A stretch of DNA of 46,660 nt from assembly GCA_017626405.1 (NCBI GenBank), contig JAGAIS010000002.1, forward strand, positions 126,189-172,848, given 5' to 3'. The notes beneath the pieces are model-generated. The model did not search any database and had not been told where the DNA came from. It saw only the letters and a list, made by a program, of their open reading frames with translations. Each line of letters starts with the position of its first letter. The first letter of the stretch is position 1. The position numbers and the translations under genes are program-made. Of this stretch, positions 36,259 through 45,361 are shown piece by piece. The stretch is from Bacilli bacterium. GTDB taxonomy: Bacteria; Bacillota_I; Bacilli_A; RF39; UBA660.

Positions 36259-37470
36259 TTGGTATTTTTCATCAATAATTTCATTAAATAGGTTATCTAT
36301 GAATGTTCTATTTAATCCGTAATTGTATCTTCTATGTGTTTTTTCATAACTTTCTGTGTATTCATCAAATGGCACTAATTCAAAATTATTAATAGATTTA
36401 TCATAATAGTTTACTACAGGTATAGTATTTATATCGGAAAATTCTATTTTGTTATTTTTATATTTTACTTTAACTTTAGATAATAATCCAATTTGATATG
36501 CATTTGTAACTTTTCTTTGCAGTGCTGCATCGCCCATATTGGGAAGTAAGTTATCTTGTGATGCAAAGTTGCCCATTGAATAATATACTAGGGTCTTGTG
36601 TTCATCTCCAATAATATCGATTGGTTGAATCGTATGTGAATGACTTCCAACAATTATATCAACACCAAGTTTATTTAGAAAATTTGCAAAATTTATCATT
36701 TCATCATTAGGAGAAAATAAGTATTCACGTCCCCAGTGAACCATAACAACTACGATATCAGATTTTTTCTTTAAATTATCTACTTCAGCAGTAATTTTAT
36801 CTTTATATTCTTTAGTAAATGTTCCACTTATTGGATCTTTAAATAAGGCAATCATATCTCTATTGCTAGAATTTACTGGTTTATTTGTTCTATTAGTATA
36901 TGCTAAGAATCCAACCTTAACTCCATCTACATCAATTATTCGTGATTGTTTTCTATCAGTTTCATCTTTATATGTTCCAACAGTTAAAATATTTGTATTG
37001 TTTTTAAAGTAATCTATAGATGAAATAATACCATTAACGCCTCGATCATTAGCATGATTATTTACCGTTGATAATACTTGTAGATCGAGTTTGCTTACAA
37101 GATCGCCAATGTATTTAGGAGCACATAGACTATAACCTTTAATACTTGTATCTATCGAATCATTACCAATAATAACTTCCATATTGGCAAGACTTATATC
37201 GTCATCTTCAAAGTATTTATTAACTCTCTTGAAGTATGTATCAGTATTATACCCATTATTAATTGCATCATAAAATGATGGCTCAAAAAGTAAATCCCCA
37301 ACAAATGTAAAATTTATCTCTTTTTCATTTTCTAATTCAATTTCTCCTGTTTTATTTTCTTTAAATACTTTATCATTTTTTTGAGGAAAGCTAATAGTTT
37401 TATTTAAAAGAATTACATTTATTGGTAATATGATTATAAATATATACAATATAAGAAATTTATTTTTCAT
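36256..37470 (-). CDS. CapA-family metallophosphatase-like protein
   Basis: The 404-aa product has an N-terminal membrane anchor (about 4-22) and a CapA domain: FTFVGDLLFEPSFYD (metal-binding GD), DISLANMEVIIG, VLSTVNNHANDRG (metal-binding N and H), VVVMVHWGREY and VDIIVGSHSHTIQP. These are the five motifs of the calcineurin-like fold seen in CapA proteins, which in Bacillus take part in poly-gamma-glutamate capsule export. No capB/capC/capE genes are nearby, so a capsule role is not supported and it may be a generic surface phosphatase. The first gene of the accessory stretch, transcribed against it. Confidence 0.9.
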   Translation of the reverse strand: MKNKFLILYIFIIILPINVILLNKTISFPQKNDKVFKENKTGEIELENEKEINFTFVGDLLFEPSFYDAINNGYNTDTYFKRVNKYFEDDDISLANMEVIIGNDSIDTSIKGYSLCAPKYIGDLVSKLDLQVLSTVNNHANDRGVNGIISSIDYFKNNTNILTVGTYKDETDRKQSRIIDVDGVKVGFLAYTNRTNKPVNSSNRDMIALFKDPISGTFTKEYKDKITAEVDNLKKKSDIVVVMVHWGREYLFSPNDEMINFANFLNKLGVDIIVGSHSHTIQPIDIIGDEHKTLVYYSMGNFASQDNLLPNMGDAALQRKVTNAYQIGLLSKVKVKYKNNKIEFSDINTIPVVNYYDKSINNFELVPFDEYTESYEKTHRRYNYGLNRTFIDNLFNEIIDEKYQ

Positions 37471-37600
37471 AATATCACCAATTTTATAATAACATAAATG
37501 ATATAAAATTAGTATGATTAATGCAAAATTATTCTGTAGAAGTTTTATAATAATTATTATTTATGATAAAATTAAAATATATATAAGAATAGGTGAAGAA

Positions 37601-38164
37601 ATGAAAGAACAAGTAAAAAACATAATAAAAAAGTACTTAGAAAGAAATCCAAACGAAGAGAATAGGTTATTGCCTTTACTAGGATATCTTGAAAGGTTTA
37701 ATGAAGAAGAAATAATAGATTGGAATAATACTAGTGGACACATAACAGTTGGAGCTTTTGTATATTGTAAAACCGAAGATAAATTCTTAGTTTTACATCA
37801 TAAAGATTTAGATATGTATTTATATCCTGGTGGTCATGTAGATAAAAAAGACAATAGTTTACTTGATGCTGCTAAAAGAGAATTAAAAGAAGAGACGGGT
37901 ATAAAAGAGTTTAAATTATTGGAAACTAATGATAAAATATTACCAATTGATATCGATATTCATTTGATTCCTAAAAACGAAAGAGTAAACATGAGTGAAC
38001 ATTTTCATTTTGACTTTAGATATTTATTCTTAATTGACTCAATAGATAATATTAAGATTGACAAAGAAGAATTTTATAGCTATAGATGGATTTCAATTGA
38101 TGAATTGAGTAGAGATAAGAACTTTGGAAGTATAATTAATAAATTGAAAGAAGTGTTAATATGA
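37601..38164 (+). CDS. NUDIX hydrolase
   Basis: NUDIX enzymes cleave nucleoside diphosphates linked to other groups. The 187-aa product has the box in the GGH variant (PGGHVDKK, then LLDAAKRELKEETGI), where the first Glu of the usual Gx5E is replaced; this variant is known in a large sub-group. The C-terminal REELKEETG catalytic part is intact. I chose ATG 37601 after AGGTGAAGAA. Its stop overlaps the next start (ATGA), so it is coupled to the unknown gene at 38161. Confidence 0.88.
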   Translation: MKEQVKNIIKKYLERNPNEENRLLPLLGYLERFNEEEIIDWNNTSGHITVGAFVYCKTEDKFLVLHHKDLDMYLYPGGHVDKKDNSLLDAAKRELKEETGIKEFKLLETNDKILPIDIDIHLIPKNERVNMSEHFHFDFRYLFLIDSIDNIKIDKEEFYSYRWISIDELSRDKNFGSIINKLKEVLI

Positions 38165-38589
38165 TAAATAGAATACTTATGGAACTATATGATGATTATG
38201 AAAAAGGTAATATAGAAAGTTTAATAGAATTTACAAATAAAACATTTCCTCAAAATGGAACTGATAAACTATTTATTGGATGTGTATTAATAATGTTCTC
38301 AAAATCTAATGGTTTTAAGGCAAGATATGATGCTACAAGAGAAAGGCTATATTCAATAGTTTCTGCTGCGAAAGAGAAAATAGGCTCGACTAATTTACTA
38401 GCTTTCTATGTCGATAGAATAAATACTGAGCCAGGAATTAGTAAATACTTGAGTGATATAGTTAATGATAGTAATATAGACGACTATGCTAGTTTGATTA
38501 TTGAATATTTAGATCAATTTAAAGCAGATTTTGTTGATGAATTAAAGAGTTATGACAAAAAGATTGAAGACTATATCAATAATAAATAA
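38161..38589 (+). CDS. Small helical protein of unknown function
   Basis: I do not recognise this 142-aa protein (MINRILMELYDDYEKGN). It is wholly helical, acidic and soluble, with no signal and no conserved motif visible. It overlaps the NUDIX gene by 4 bases and lies 12 bases before the acetyltransferase gene, so the three form one unit. Confidence 0.7.
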   Translation: MINRILMELYDDYEKGNIESLIEFTNKTFPQNGTDKLFIGCVLIMFSKSNGFKARYDATRERLYSIVSAAKEKIGSTNLLAFYVDRINTEPGISKYLSDIVNDSNIDDYASLIIEYLDQFKADFVDELKSYDKKIEDYINNK

Positions 38590-38601
38590 TAGAAGGTAGA
38601 T

Positions 38602-39198
38602 ATGGACAGACTATTTTTAGAAGAGCCATCAGCAAAAAGAAAACAGGAAGCGATAGATTATCTTAAAGAAACTGTAAAATATCAATCGGATTTCAATGGA
38701 ACTGGTTGTATGGAAAGGTGTCTAGATGATTTATCTTACGAAGAGTGGCTAGATGAACTCGAACATCGAAAAGATATTGAGTATTTAAATATAATTGGTA
38801 GATGTGAATCTAAGACATTTTTTGTAGTGAGAGAAAATGATGATGAAATAGTTGGAATGTTAAATATTAGATATAATATTTCAAAAGAGAGATTAAATAC
38901 TTGGGCGTCTCATATTGGATATGGTATAAGGCCAAAAGAGAGAAGAAAAGGGTATGCGAAAATAACTTTATATTTAGGATTGCTAGAAGAACAAAAACTA
39001 GGAGAAAAACGAGTTCTTTTAGAATGCATTGTAGATAATGTAGGTTCAAACAAAACTATTTTAGCCTTGGGTGGTAAAGTCGAAAAAACAAAGCTTGATA
39101 ATTATGATAATAAAATGACTAATTATTATTGGATAGATGTCGATAATTCAATAGAGCAATATTCAAATGAGTATATGAAATATATTGTTAAAACTTAA
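38602..39198 (+). CDS. GNAT family N-acetyltransferase
   Basis: The 198-aa product has the acetyl-CoA binding motif with SHIGYGIRPKERRKGYAKI, the RRKGYA being the usual Q/RxxGxA loop, preceded by the beta strand DEIVGMLNIRY and followed by VLLECIVDNVGSNKTILALG. Substrate unknown; the class modifies amino groups on small molecules or proteins. SD is AGAAGGTAG. Cotranscribed with the NUDIX gene. Confidence 0.88.
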   Translation: MDRLFLEEPSAKRKQEAIDYLKETVKYQSDFNGTGCMERCLDDLSYEEWLDELEHRKDIEYLNIIGRCESKTFFVVRENDDEIVGMLNIRYNISKERLNTWASHIGYGIRPKERRKGYAKITLYLGLLEEQKLGEKRVLLECIVDNVGSNKTILALGGKVEKTKLDNYDNKMTNYYWIDVDNSIEQYSNEYMKYIVKT

Positions 39199-39206
39199 AT
39201 ATAAAT

Positions 39207-39234
39207 TTGCATTTATTTAAAAAATAGGTATAAT
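39207..39234 (+). promoter_or_regulatory. Promoter of the SAM methyltransferase-like gene
   Basis: TTGCAT (39207-39212), 16-base spacer, TATAAT (39229-39234). The predicted start leaves a leader of only about 12 bases before ATG 39253 and no strong SD. Confidence 0.5.
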
Positions 39235-39252
39235 ATCATCCAGTGATGAATT

Positions 39253-40281
39253 ATGAGAGAAATTGAAAGAACAAAAGAATATATTAATGACCTAAATAAT
39301 ATAGAAGATTTAATAACTGATTATGTAGTTGGATTAAATAATGGAAGCTTGACGATTGGTGATGCTAAAAGACAAATATCAGGTCTTGAAAGAAACTGTT
39401 TTATAACAAGATTAGATCCTTCCTATATATATGATAATCCATATATCAAAAATATTCATATAGATAATTGGCTAGTTGAAAAAGTCTATTTATCAAATTT
39501 GGATAAGTATGAAGCATATAAGGTCCATGCATATAAAATGCGATCAAGAGATCCTAAATCTCTAACTACATTATTTAGTTTTTTCTATTTCCCTGAAGAT
39601 ATAAATTATCCGTCTTTAGGAACAGTATTTCCAGATAGCAAGTGGATGGGAGTTGAACCATCAGAAATTAGTTCATTTGCTCCTTTTATTAGTGAAGCAC
39701 ACGGTAATGTTTTAGTAATGGGATGCGGATTAGGTTATCTTGCCTATATGTTATCGATTAAGGATAATGTAGATAAAGTAACAATTGTTGAATTGGACAA
39801 AAGAATTAAAACTATGTTTGAAGTATATTTAAAACCACAAATGAATGATAAGATTGAAATTATAGGAGCAGATGCTTTAGAATTTTTGAATGTTGAAGAT
39901 ATATCTAAATATGATTATTGCAGTGTCGACATTTGGCACGGAGCTTTAGAATTATTTGAAATATACCCAAGATTATTATTGCTTGAACAAAAACACAAAG
40001 GAACAAAATTCCACTATTGGATTGAAGAAGATATGCATAATATATTGGAGAGAATTTGGTTGATGCTGATTCAGAGAAAACTAAATGGCCAATATATTAG
40101 TGAAGAACTTAAAATGTTTATCGATATTTTAAATTCTAAAAGAATTGAGACAGTTGAAGATATAAAGTCTTTTATTCTTGCACCAAAAAGGGAAATAATA
40201 ACACAATGGGCATTAGAAAATCCTGAATCTGCTGTTAAACAAAAGAGTTTAATTCAATCTATAAGAAGTTTGAAACAATAA
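39253..40281 (+). CDS. SAM-dependent methyltransferase-like (spermidine-synthase-type fold)
   Basis: The 342-aa product has a helical N-terminal part (about 1-120) and a Rossmann domain with motif I VLVMGCGLGYLAYML (near 155), KVTIVELDKRIK and EIIGADALEFL, followed by DYCSVDIWHGALELFEIYPRL. The ELDKRI and DIW pattern resembles spermidine-synthase-like methyltransferases rather than rRNA methylases. Substrate unknown. The leader is very short and the SD weak, which may mean low expression. Confidence 0.75.
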   Translation: MREIERTKEYINDLNNIEDLITDYVVGLNNGSLTIGDAKRQISGLERNCFITRLDPSYIYDNPYIKNIHIDNWLVEKVYLSNLDKYEAYKVHAYKMRSRDPKSLTTLFSFFYFPEDINYPSLGTVFPDSKWMGVEPSEISSFAPFISEAHGNVLVMGCGLGYLAYMLSIKDNVDKVTIVELDKRIKTMFEVYLKPQMNDKIEIIGADALEFLNVEDISKYDYCSVDIWHGALELFEIYPRLLLLEQKHKGTKFHYWIEEDMHNILERIWLMLIQRKLNGQYISEELKMFIDILNSKRIETVEDIKSFILAPKREIITQWALENPESAVKQKSLIQSIRSLKQ

Positions 40282-40376
40282 TAAAGTCTTTTTTAATGTA
40301 TAATCATCTAATATGAATGATAAAAAATTTTTCTATAGTCAAAATAAATTTAGCAATTGTGGAAAGTATAAATTAA

Positions 40377-40405
40377 AAGGAGAAATTTTTTGTAAATTTC
40401 TTCTT
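40377..40405. repeat. Stable hairpin in the gap before mnmA
   Basis: AAGGAGAAATTT (40377-40388), loop TTTGT, AAATTTCTTCTT (40394-40405), 12 bp with one G-T, followed by TCTTTATGTCTTT, an imperfect T-run. It could end a short transcript from TATAAT at 40299-40304. The rest of the 40282-40559 gap holds the mnmA promoter (TATAAT 40513-40518) and no clear gene. Confidence 0.5.
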
Positions 40406-40559
40406 TCTTTATGTCTTTATATTATCATAAAATCGTATTTTTTCAATGCTTGTATTTCATGCTAAATGGATGTATTTAAATATTTAGGTAATAAAAATGA
40501 AAGAAAAAAATGTTATAATTATCTATAGTATAAATATTTTCATGAGAAATGGTGATAGT

Positions 40560-41666
40560 ATGACTAAAGTAATTGTAGGCATGAGTGGTGGAGTAGATTC
40601 ATCTGTAGCAGCCATTGTTTTAAAAAATCAAGGATATGAAGTTGAAGGACTATATATGAGAAACTGGGACTCATTTGCTAATGGAGAATATAGTAATGCT
40701 CCTGTAGGTGTAACTGGTATTTGTCCTCAAGAGGAAGATTACAATGATGCTCTAGCAGTATGCAATAAACTTGGAATTAAATTACATCGAAAAGATTTTG
40801 TTAAAGAATACTATGATTATGTTTTTAAATATTTTTTAGAAGAATTAGAAAAGGGAAGAACACCAAATCCCGATATTATGTGTAATAAGTACATTAAATT
40901 TGAACAGTTCTCTGAAGAAGCTAAAAAATTAGGTGCCGATTATATAGCTACAGGTCACTATTGTCGATTGGAAGATGGCAAATTATTAAGAGCAGTTGAC
41001 GATAATAAAGATCAAACATATTTTTTATCACAGGTAAGTAAAAAGCAACTTGAAAATGTTTTATTTCCAATTGGTGATATGGTAAAAGACAATGTTAGGA
41101 AAATTGCTAGAGAATATGATTTAATTACAGCAAATAAAAAAGATTCGACTGGTATCTGTTTTATTGGAGAGAGAAATCTAACTAAATTTTTGAGTAATTA
41201 TTTACCTAATATTCCGGGTGATATAGTTAATATAGAAACTAACGAAGTCATTGGCAAACATATTGGTCTAATGTATTATACTATTGGTCAGAGAAGAGGC
41301 TTAGATATTGGTGGTACAAATGATAGAATGTTCGTTGTTGGCAAAGATTTAGAAAAGAATATTTTATATATTTGCATTGGAGAAGATAACGACTATTTAA
41401 TTTCGACATCTTGCCTAGTAGAAGATGTAAATTATTTGGGAATTGAGAAAATAACTAAATGTACAGCTAAATTTAGATACCGCCAAAAAGATGTTAATGT
41501 TGAAGTTGAATGGTTAAACGATAACGAAATAATTGTTAGATATCCTGAAGGTGTTAAAAGAGTTACACCCGGACAAGCATGTGTGCTTTATAATGGAGAA
41601 GAATGCCTAGGCGGAGGAATAATTAAAGAAGTTAGAAAAAATGATGAAAAACTATGGTATTTATAA
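40560..41666 (+). CDS. mnmA: tRNA-specific 2-thiouridylase
   Basis: MnmA makes s2U34 in tRNAs for Lys, Glu and Gln. The 368-aa product begins MTKVIVGMSGGVDSSVAAIVL with the PP-loop SGGVDSS, then the catalytic Cys in PNPDIMCNKYIKF, the second Cys in STGICFIGERN, and the C-terminal beta barrel (GLMYYTIGQRRGLDIGG). I chose ATG 40560 behind AATGGTGATAGT; the open frame begins earlier at 40497 in the leader. With trmR/trhP and queA/tgt it makes this window rich in anticodon modification genes. Confidence 0.96.
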   Translation: MTKVIVGMSGGVDSSVAAIVLKNQGYEVEGLYMRNWDSFANGEYSNAPVGVTGICPQEEDYNDALAVCNKLGIKLHRKDFVKEYYDYVFKYFLEELEKGRTPNPDIMCNKYIKFEQFSEEAKKLGADYIATGHYCRLEDGKLLRAVDDNKDQTYFLSQVSKKQLENVLFPIGDMVKDNVRKIAREYDLITANKKDSTGICFIGERNLTKFLSNYLPNIPGDIVNIETNEVIGKHIGLMYYTIGQRRGLDIGGTNDRMFVVGKDLEKNILYICIGEDNDYLISTSCLVEDVNYLGIEKITKCTAKFRYRQKDVNVEVEWLNDNEIIVRYPEGVKRVTPGQACVLYNGEECLGGGIIKEVRKNDEKLWYL

Positions 41667-41680
41667 TATATAAAAATGTA

Positions 41681-41711
41681 TTGACTCTCCTCTAAGGGGA
41701 TAGTGTATAAA
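41681..41711 (+). promoter_or_regulatory. MerR-type promoter with 19-base spacer and dyad operator
   Basis: TTGACT (41681-41686), 19-base spacer, TATAAA (41706-41711). A dyad centred on 41694 (ACTCTCC facing GGGGATAGT with mismatches) fills the spacer. A 19-base spacer with an operator inside it is the hallmark of promoters activated by MerR-family regulators, which untwist the DNA. The gene behind it encodes such a regulator, so it is probably autoregulated. Confidence 0.8.
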
Positions 41712-41730
41712 TGATTTAGGAGCTGATAAT

Positions 41731-42534
41731 ATGTTCAAAATAGGAGATTTTTCTAAAATGTCAAAAGTTACTATAAAAGCACTAAGATATTATGAAAAAG
41801 AAGGACTAATTATTCCGTCTTATATCGATGAATTTACTGGATATAGATATTATGAAAGTAAGCAATTATTAGAAATATCAAGAATAGTATCTTTAAGACA
41901 AATTGGTTTATCAATTGATGAAATAAAAAAAATTATAAAGAATAATGAACCTTTAGATAAAATATTAGAAATAAAAAAAGGAGAAATAGAAAACACTATT
42001 AATGAATATAATTATCAGTTATCCAAAATTAATTATTTATTGGAGGAGAAAGATATGAAAGAGGAAATATTTGAAAAAGTAATACCAGCATGTTACGTTT
42101 ATTACAAAGAAGGAGTATTAAAGGATTATAGTGAGGCATCTTTATTTATTCAAAAATCAGGAATTGAGTGTTTAGAATTAAATCCTGACATAAAATGTGT
42201 TGAACCGGATTATTGTTTTGTAAATTATTTAGATGGGGAATACAAAGATAAAGATATAAAAATAAGATATTCTCAAGCTGTAATTAAAGAAGATAAACCA
42301 TTTAAGGAAAATGATAGTATTAAATTTATGGATGTTAAAGAAACAAAATGTATTTGTATTTATCATAAAGGCTCGTATGATAAATTGGGTGTTTCTTATG
42401 GAAAAATAATGAAATATATTGAGGATAATAAATTGGAAATAATAGAAACTCCAAGAGAATGTTATATAGATGGTATCTGGAATAAAGAAAATGTTGAAGA
42501 TTGGTTAACAGAAATACAAGTGCCAATAAAATAA
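41731..42534 (+). CDS. MerR-family regulator with GyrI-like ligand domain
   Basis: The 267-aa product has a MerR winged helix (MFKIGDFSKMSKVTIKALRYY, GLIIPSYIDEFTGYRYY), a dimerisation helix (about 80-115) and a C-terminal GyrI-like domain (about 118-267). This is the BmrR/Mta-type design, in which the C-terminal domain binds drugs or other hydrophobic ligands. SD AGGAGCTGATAAT precedes the ATG. The bile salt hydrolase gene lies 67 bases downstream, so bile acids are a plausible ligand, though that is inference. Confidence 0.9.
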   Translation: MFKIGDFSKMSKVTIKALRYYEKEGLIIPSYIDEFTGYRYYESKQLLEISRIVSLRQIGLSIDEIKKIIKNNEPLDKILEIKKGEIENTINEYNYQLSKINYLLEEKDMKEEIFEKVIPACYVYYKEGVLKDYSEASLFIQKSGIECLELNPDIKCVEPDYCFVNYLDGEYKDKDIKIRYSQAVIKEDKPFKENDSIKFMDVKETKCICIYHKGSYDKLGVSYGKIMKYIEDNKLEIIETPRECYIDGIWNKENVEDWLTEIQVPIK

Positions 42535-42544
42535 AAAGTTTAGT

Positions 42545-42570
42545 AAGGAGATGATAAATCTTCTTTTATT
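42545..42570 (+). terminator. Weak terminator after the MerR-type gene
   Basis: AAGGAGAT (42545-42552), loop GATAA, ATCTTCTT (42558-42565), then TTATT. The T-run is broken by A, so some read-through into the hydrolase gene is likely. A TATAAT -10 for the next gene is at 42575-42580. Confidence 0.5.
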
Positions 42571-42601
42571 ATGTTATAATTATTATAGGAAGTGAAGTAG
42601 T

Positions 42602-43576
42602 ATGTGTACAGCAGCAACTTATAAAACGAAAGATTTTTATTTTGGAAGAACATTGGATTATGAATTTTCATATGGAGATGAAGTAACAATAACACCAAGA
42701 AACTTTGAATTTAAATTTAGAGAAGTAGATGACATTAAGAATCATTATGCGGTAATTGGAATGGCATTTGTTACTGAAGATTATCCATTATATTACGATG
42801 CAATAAACGAAAAAGGGCTAGCAATAGCAGGTTTAAATTTTGTTGGAAATGCCCATTATAAAGAAAAACAGGAAGGAAAAGATAATGTTGCTCAATTTGA
42901 ACTGATACCATGGATTTTAAGCCAATGTTCAAATGTAAATGAAGCTAGAAATTTGATTGAAAAAATGAATGTGTTAAATACTCCATTTAGTGATAAATTA
43001 CCATTAGCTAGCTTACATTGGATTATTTCCGATAGCATACAATCAATAACTGTAGAGTCTGTTATTGATGGAATAAAAATATATGATAATCCAGTAGGGG
43101 TATTAACTAATAACCCAACTTTTGATAAGCAAATGTTTGCGTTAAATAATTATATGTATTTATCTCCTAAATCTCCAGAGAATAAATTTAGTAAAGAATT
43201 AGATCTAAGTTTATATAGCAGAGGAATGGGAGCAATAGGTCTACCAGGCGATTTATCATCACAATCAAGATTCATAAGAGCAGCGTATACTAAATTAAAT
43301 TCTTTTTCTAAAGAAGATGAAAAATCAAGTGTTAGTCAATTTTTTCACATTTTAGGTAGCGTTGATCAACAAAGAGGATGCTGTGATTTAGGTGATGATA
43401 AATTTGAAATAACCATTTATACATCTTGCTGTAATGTAAATAAGGGAATTTATTATTATACAACATATGATAATCATCAAATAACAGCAGTTGATATGCA
43501 CAAAGAAAATCTAGATAGTAATATACTTATTCGTTATCCTTTGATAGAGGAAGAACAAATAAGAACTCAAAATTAA
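42602..43576 (+). CDS. Choloylglycine hydrolase (bile salt hydrolase)
   Basis: An Ntn-hydrolase that frees taurine or glycine from conjugated bile acids. The 324-aa product begins MCTAAT, with Cys2 the nucleophile once Met is removed, then FGRTLDYEF (Arg16 and Asp19), GLAIAGLNFVG (Asn79), GVLTNNPTFD (Asn) and SRFIRAAY (Arg). These are the active-site set of bile salt hydrolases; Asn79 is found in bile salt enzymes rather than the Tyr of penicillin V acylases. It follows the sequence of Clostridium perfringens CBAH-1 closely, including ILNN-type FFHILGSV and TSCCNVNKGIYYYTTY. There is no signal peptide, as usual. A gut life style follows from this gene. Confidence 0.94.
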   Translation: MCTAATYKTKDFYFGRTLDYEFSYGDEVTITPRNFEFKFREVDDIKNHYAVIGMAFVTEDYPLYYDAINEKGLAIAGLNFVGNAHYKEKQEGKDNVAQFELIPWILSQCSNVNEARNLIEKMNVLNTPFSDKLPLASLHWIISDSIQSITVESVIDGIKIYDNPVGVLTNNPTFDKQMFALNNYMYLSPKSPENKFSKELDLSLYSRGMGAIGLPGDLSSQSRFIRAAYTKLNSFSKEDEKSSVSQFFHILGSVDQQRGCCDLGDDKFEITIYTSCCNVNKGIYYYTTYDNHQITAVDMHKENLDSNILIRYPLIEEEQIRTQN

Positions 43577-43640
43577 TTTTTATTTATAAAGAAGATAAAA
43601 GTATTACATATAAAAACGAATTAGTATTAGGAGAAAAAAT

Positions 43641-45146
43641 ATGTGGATGGCAGTAAAAAGAGGAATTGTTGTAGCAATAGGTTTATTAATACAAATCCTA
43701 TTAACATTATTTATATATTTAAAACTTGGAGAATTTATAAGTATTATTCAAGTAGTTTATGGTTTACTTAGTATTATAATTGTTTTAATGATTATCAAGT
43801 ATAGTAAAAGATTAAGTAGCGATTTAATATGGATATTACTGATTATGCTTTTTCCATTAATTGGAACACTTCTATATATCATACTTAGCAATAATATGAA
43901 AAGAAGTAAAGTTTTAAAGAATATTAATAAAAATATAGGAAACGGTCAAAAATACTTAATACAAGATGAATTTATAAAAAAAGAGATCGATACTAAAAAT
44001 TTAGGACAATTAAAATATATAAGTGAATTTGCAGGATTTCCTGTAACGAAAAACAATGAGATAAACTATTATTCTCTTGGGGATAACGTTTATCCTGTTA
44101 TGTTAGAAGAACTAAAAAAAGCCAAAAAATTTATTTTTATAGAATATTTCATTATTAATAGTGGTACTATGTGGCAAGGAATTTTAGATATATTAAAAGA
44201 AAAAGCAAATTCAGGACTAGACGTAAGAGTATTATATGATGATATGGGTTCTGTTGCTATGCTACCTAGTAATTATCCAAAGTTATTGGGAAAATATGGA
44301 ATAAAATGTATGCAATTTAATAAATTATCGCCATTTGCAGGTATTATTATGAATAATAGAGATCATAGAAAAATGATGATAATTGATGGACATACTGCTT
44401 TTTCTGGTGGAATTAATATTTCAGATGAATATATAAATATAAATAGTAAATTAGGAGTATGGAAAGATAATGGAATTAGGATAAAAGGCGAAGCTGTTTG
44501 GAATTTTACTGTTATGTTTCTAGAAATGTGGAATTCATTTAAAAAAGAAGATAATGATTATAATAAATACAAATATAATTTTACTGAAAAGTATAAGGAA
44601 AATGGTTTCGTTGTACCTTATGGGGAAAGTCCATTAGATGATGTTATAACCGGCGAAGATATTTATCTAAATATTATCAATCAAGCGAAAAAGTATGTTT
44701 ATATTTATACACCTTATTTAATTATTGATACAGATATGATAAATAGTTTAATCTTAGCTGCAAGAAGAGGAGTAGATGTCAGAATTATTGTTCCTGGAAT
44801 ACCAGATAAAAAAATTGTATATGATTTAACCTCTTCTTATTTTTATACATTAATTAAAGGTGGAGTAAAAATTTATACTTATACGAATGGTTTTGTACAT
44901 AGCAAAGTATTTTTATCCGATGATGAAATAGCAACTGTAGGTACAATAAACTTAGATTATAGAAGTTTATATTTACATTTTGAATGTGGTATTTATATGA
45001 AGGATACAAATGTAATAAAAGATATCAAAAAAGATTTTGAGGATTCCTTTAAAGAATCACATAAAGTAGAAGAAAAAGAAGCAAAAAATGGTTTGTTTAA
45101 AGGATTATGGCAAGCTATTTTAAGATTATTTGCTCCAATGATGTAA
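43641..45146 (+). CDS. cls: Cardiolipin synthase
   Basis: The 501-aa phospholipase-D superfamily enzyme has three N-terminal hydrophobic segments (about 6-30, 35-52, 63-82) and two HKD motifs: HRKMMIIDG (about 241) and HSKVFLSDD (about 419), each followed by a Gly/Ser or Asn-rich strand (GGINISDEY and GTINLDYRS). It joins two phosphatidylglycerols to make cardiolipin. SD TTAGGAG precedes the ATG. It lies 64 bases after the bile salt hydrolase; cardiolipin helps membranes bear bile stress, so the pairing may be functional. A terminator follows. Confidence 0.94.
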   Translation: MWMAVKRGIVVAIGLLIQILLTLFIYLKLGEFISIIQVVYGLLSIIIVLMIIKYSKRLSSDLIWILLIMLFPLIGTLLYIILSNNMKRSKVLKNINKNIGNGQKYLIQDEFIKKEIDTKNLGQLKYISEFAGFPVTKNNEINYYSLGDNVYPVMLEELKKAKKFIFIEYFIINSGTMWQGILDILKEKANSGLDVRVLYDDMGSVAMLPSNYPKLLGKYGIKCMQFNKLSPFAGIIMNNRDHRKMMIIDGHTAFSGGINISDEYININSKLGVWKDNGIRIKGEAVWNFTVMFLEMWNSFKKEDNDYNKYKYNFTEKYKENGFVVPYGESPLDDVITGEDIYLNIINQAKKYVYIYTPYLIIDTDMINSLILAARRGVDVRIIVPGIPDKKIVYDLTSSYFYTLIKGGVKIYTYTNGFVHSKVFLSDDEIATVGTINLDYRSLYLHFECGIYMKDTNVIKDIKKDFEDSFKESHKVEEKEAKNGLFKGLWQAILRLFAPMM

Positions 45147-45190
45147 ACGATATAATAAAATTAGATAAATAGAAAATTATAATTTATTGA

Positions 45191-45218
45191 GCAAGTCGTT
45201 AAAATGATTTGCTTTTTT
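45191..45218 (+). terminator. Terminator of cls
   Basis: GCAAGTC (45191-45197), loop GTTAAAAT, GATTTGC (45206-45212) with one G-T, then six T. Confidence 0.75.
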
Positions 45219-45290
45219 CATTATATAATATATGGTATAAACAAAGCGAAAAATAGTAATTTGAGGAGGAAAATATAAGTGAAATAAATA

Positions 45291-45301
45291 ATATTACGAA
45301 C
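45291..45301 (+). repeat. 11-bp direct repeat, copy 1
   Basis: ATATTACGAAC occurs here and again at 46276-46286, flanking the lipoprotein gene. The segment before it (45262-45290) has a strong GAGGAGG SD with no ATG at the right distance; an ATA-started frame of 24 codons follows, possibly the remains of a gene. Confidence 0.6.
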
Positions 45302-45361
45302 AAAAATGTTGATGTTAAAATTAAAAAAATCATGATACAATGTTATTAAGGAGGCACTTTA

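Noticed and set aside
40313..40465. 50-aa frame (MNDKKFFYSQ...) before mnmA
   Set aside because: No SD, nearly leaderless, and it reads straight through the 12-bp hairpin at 40377-40405; more likely non-coding.
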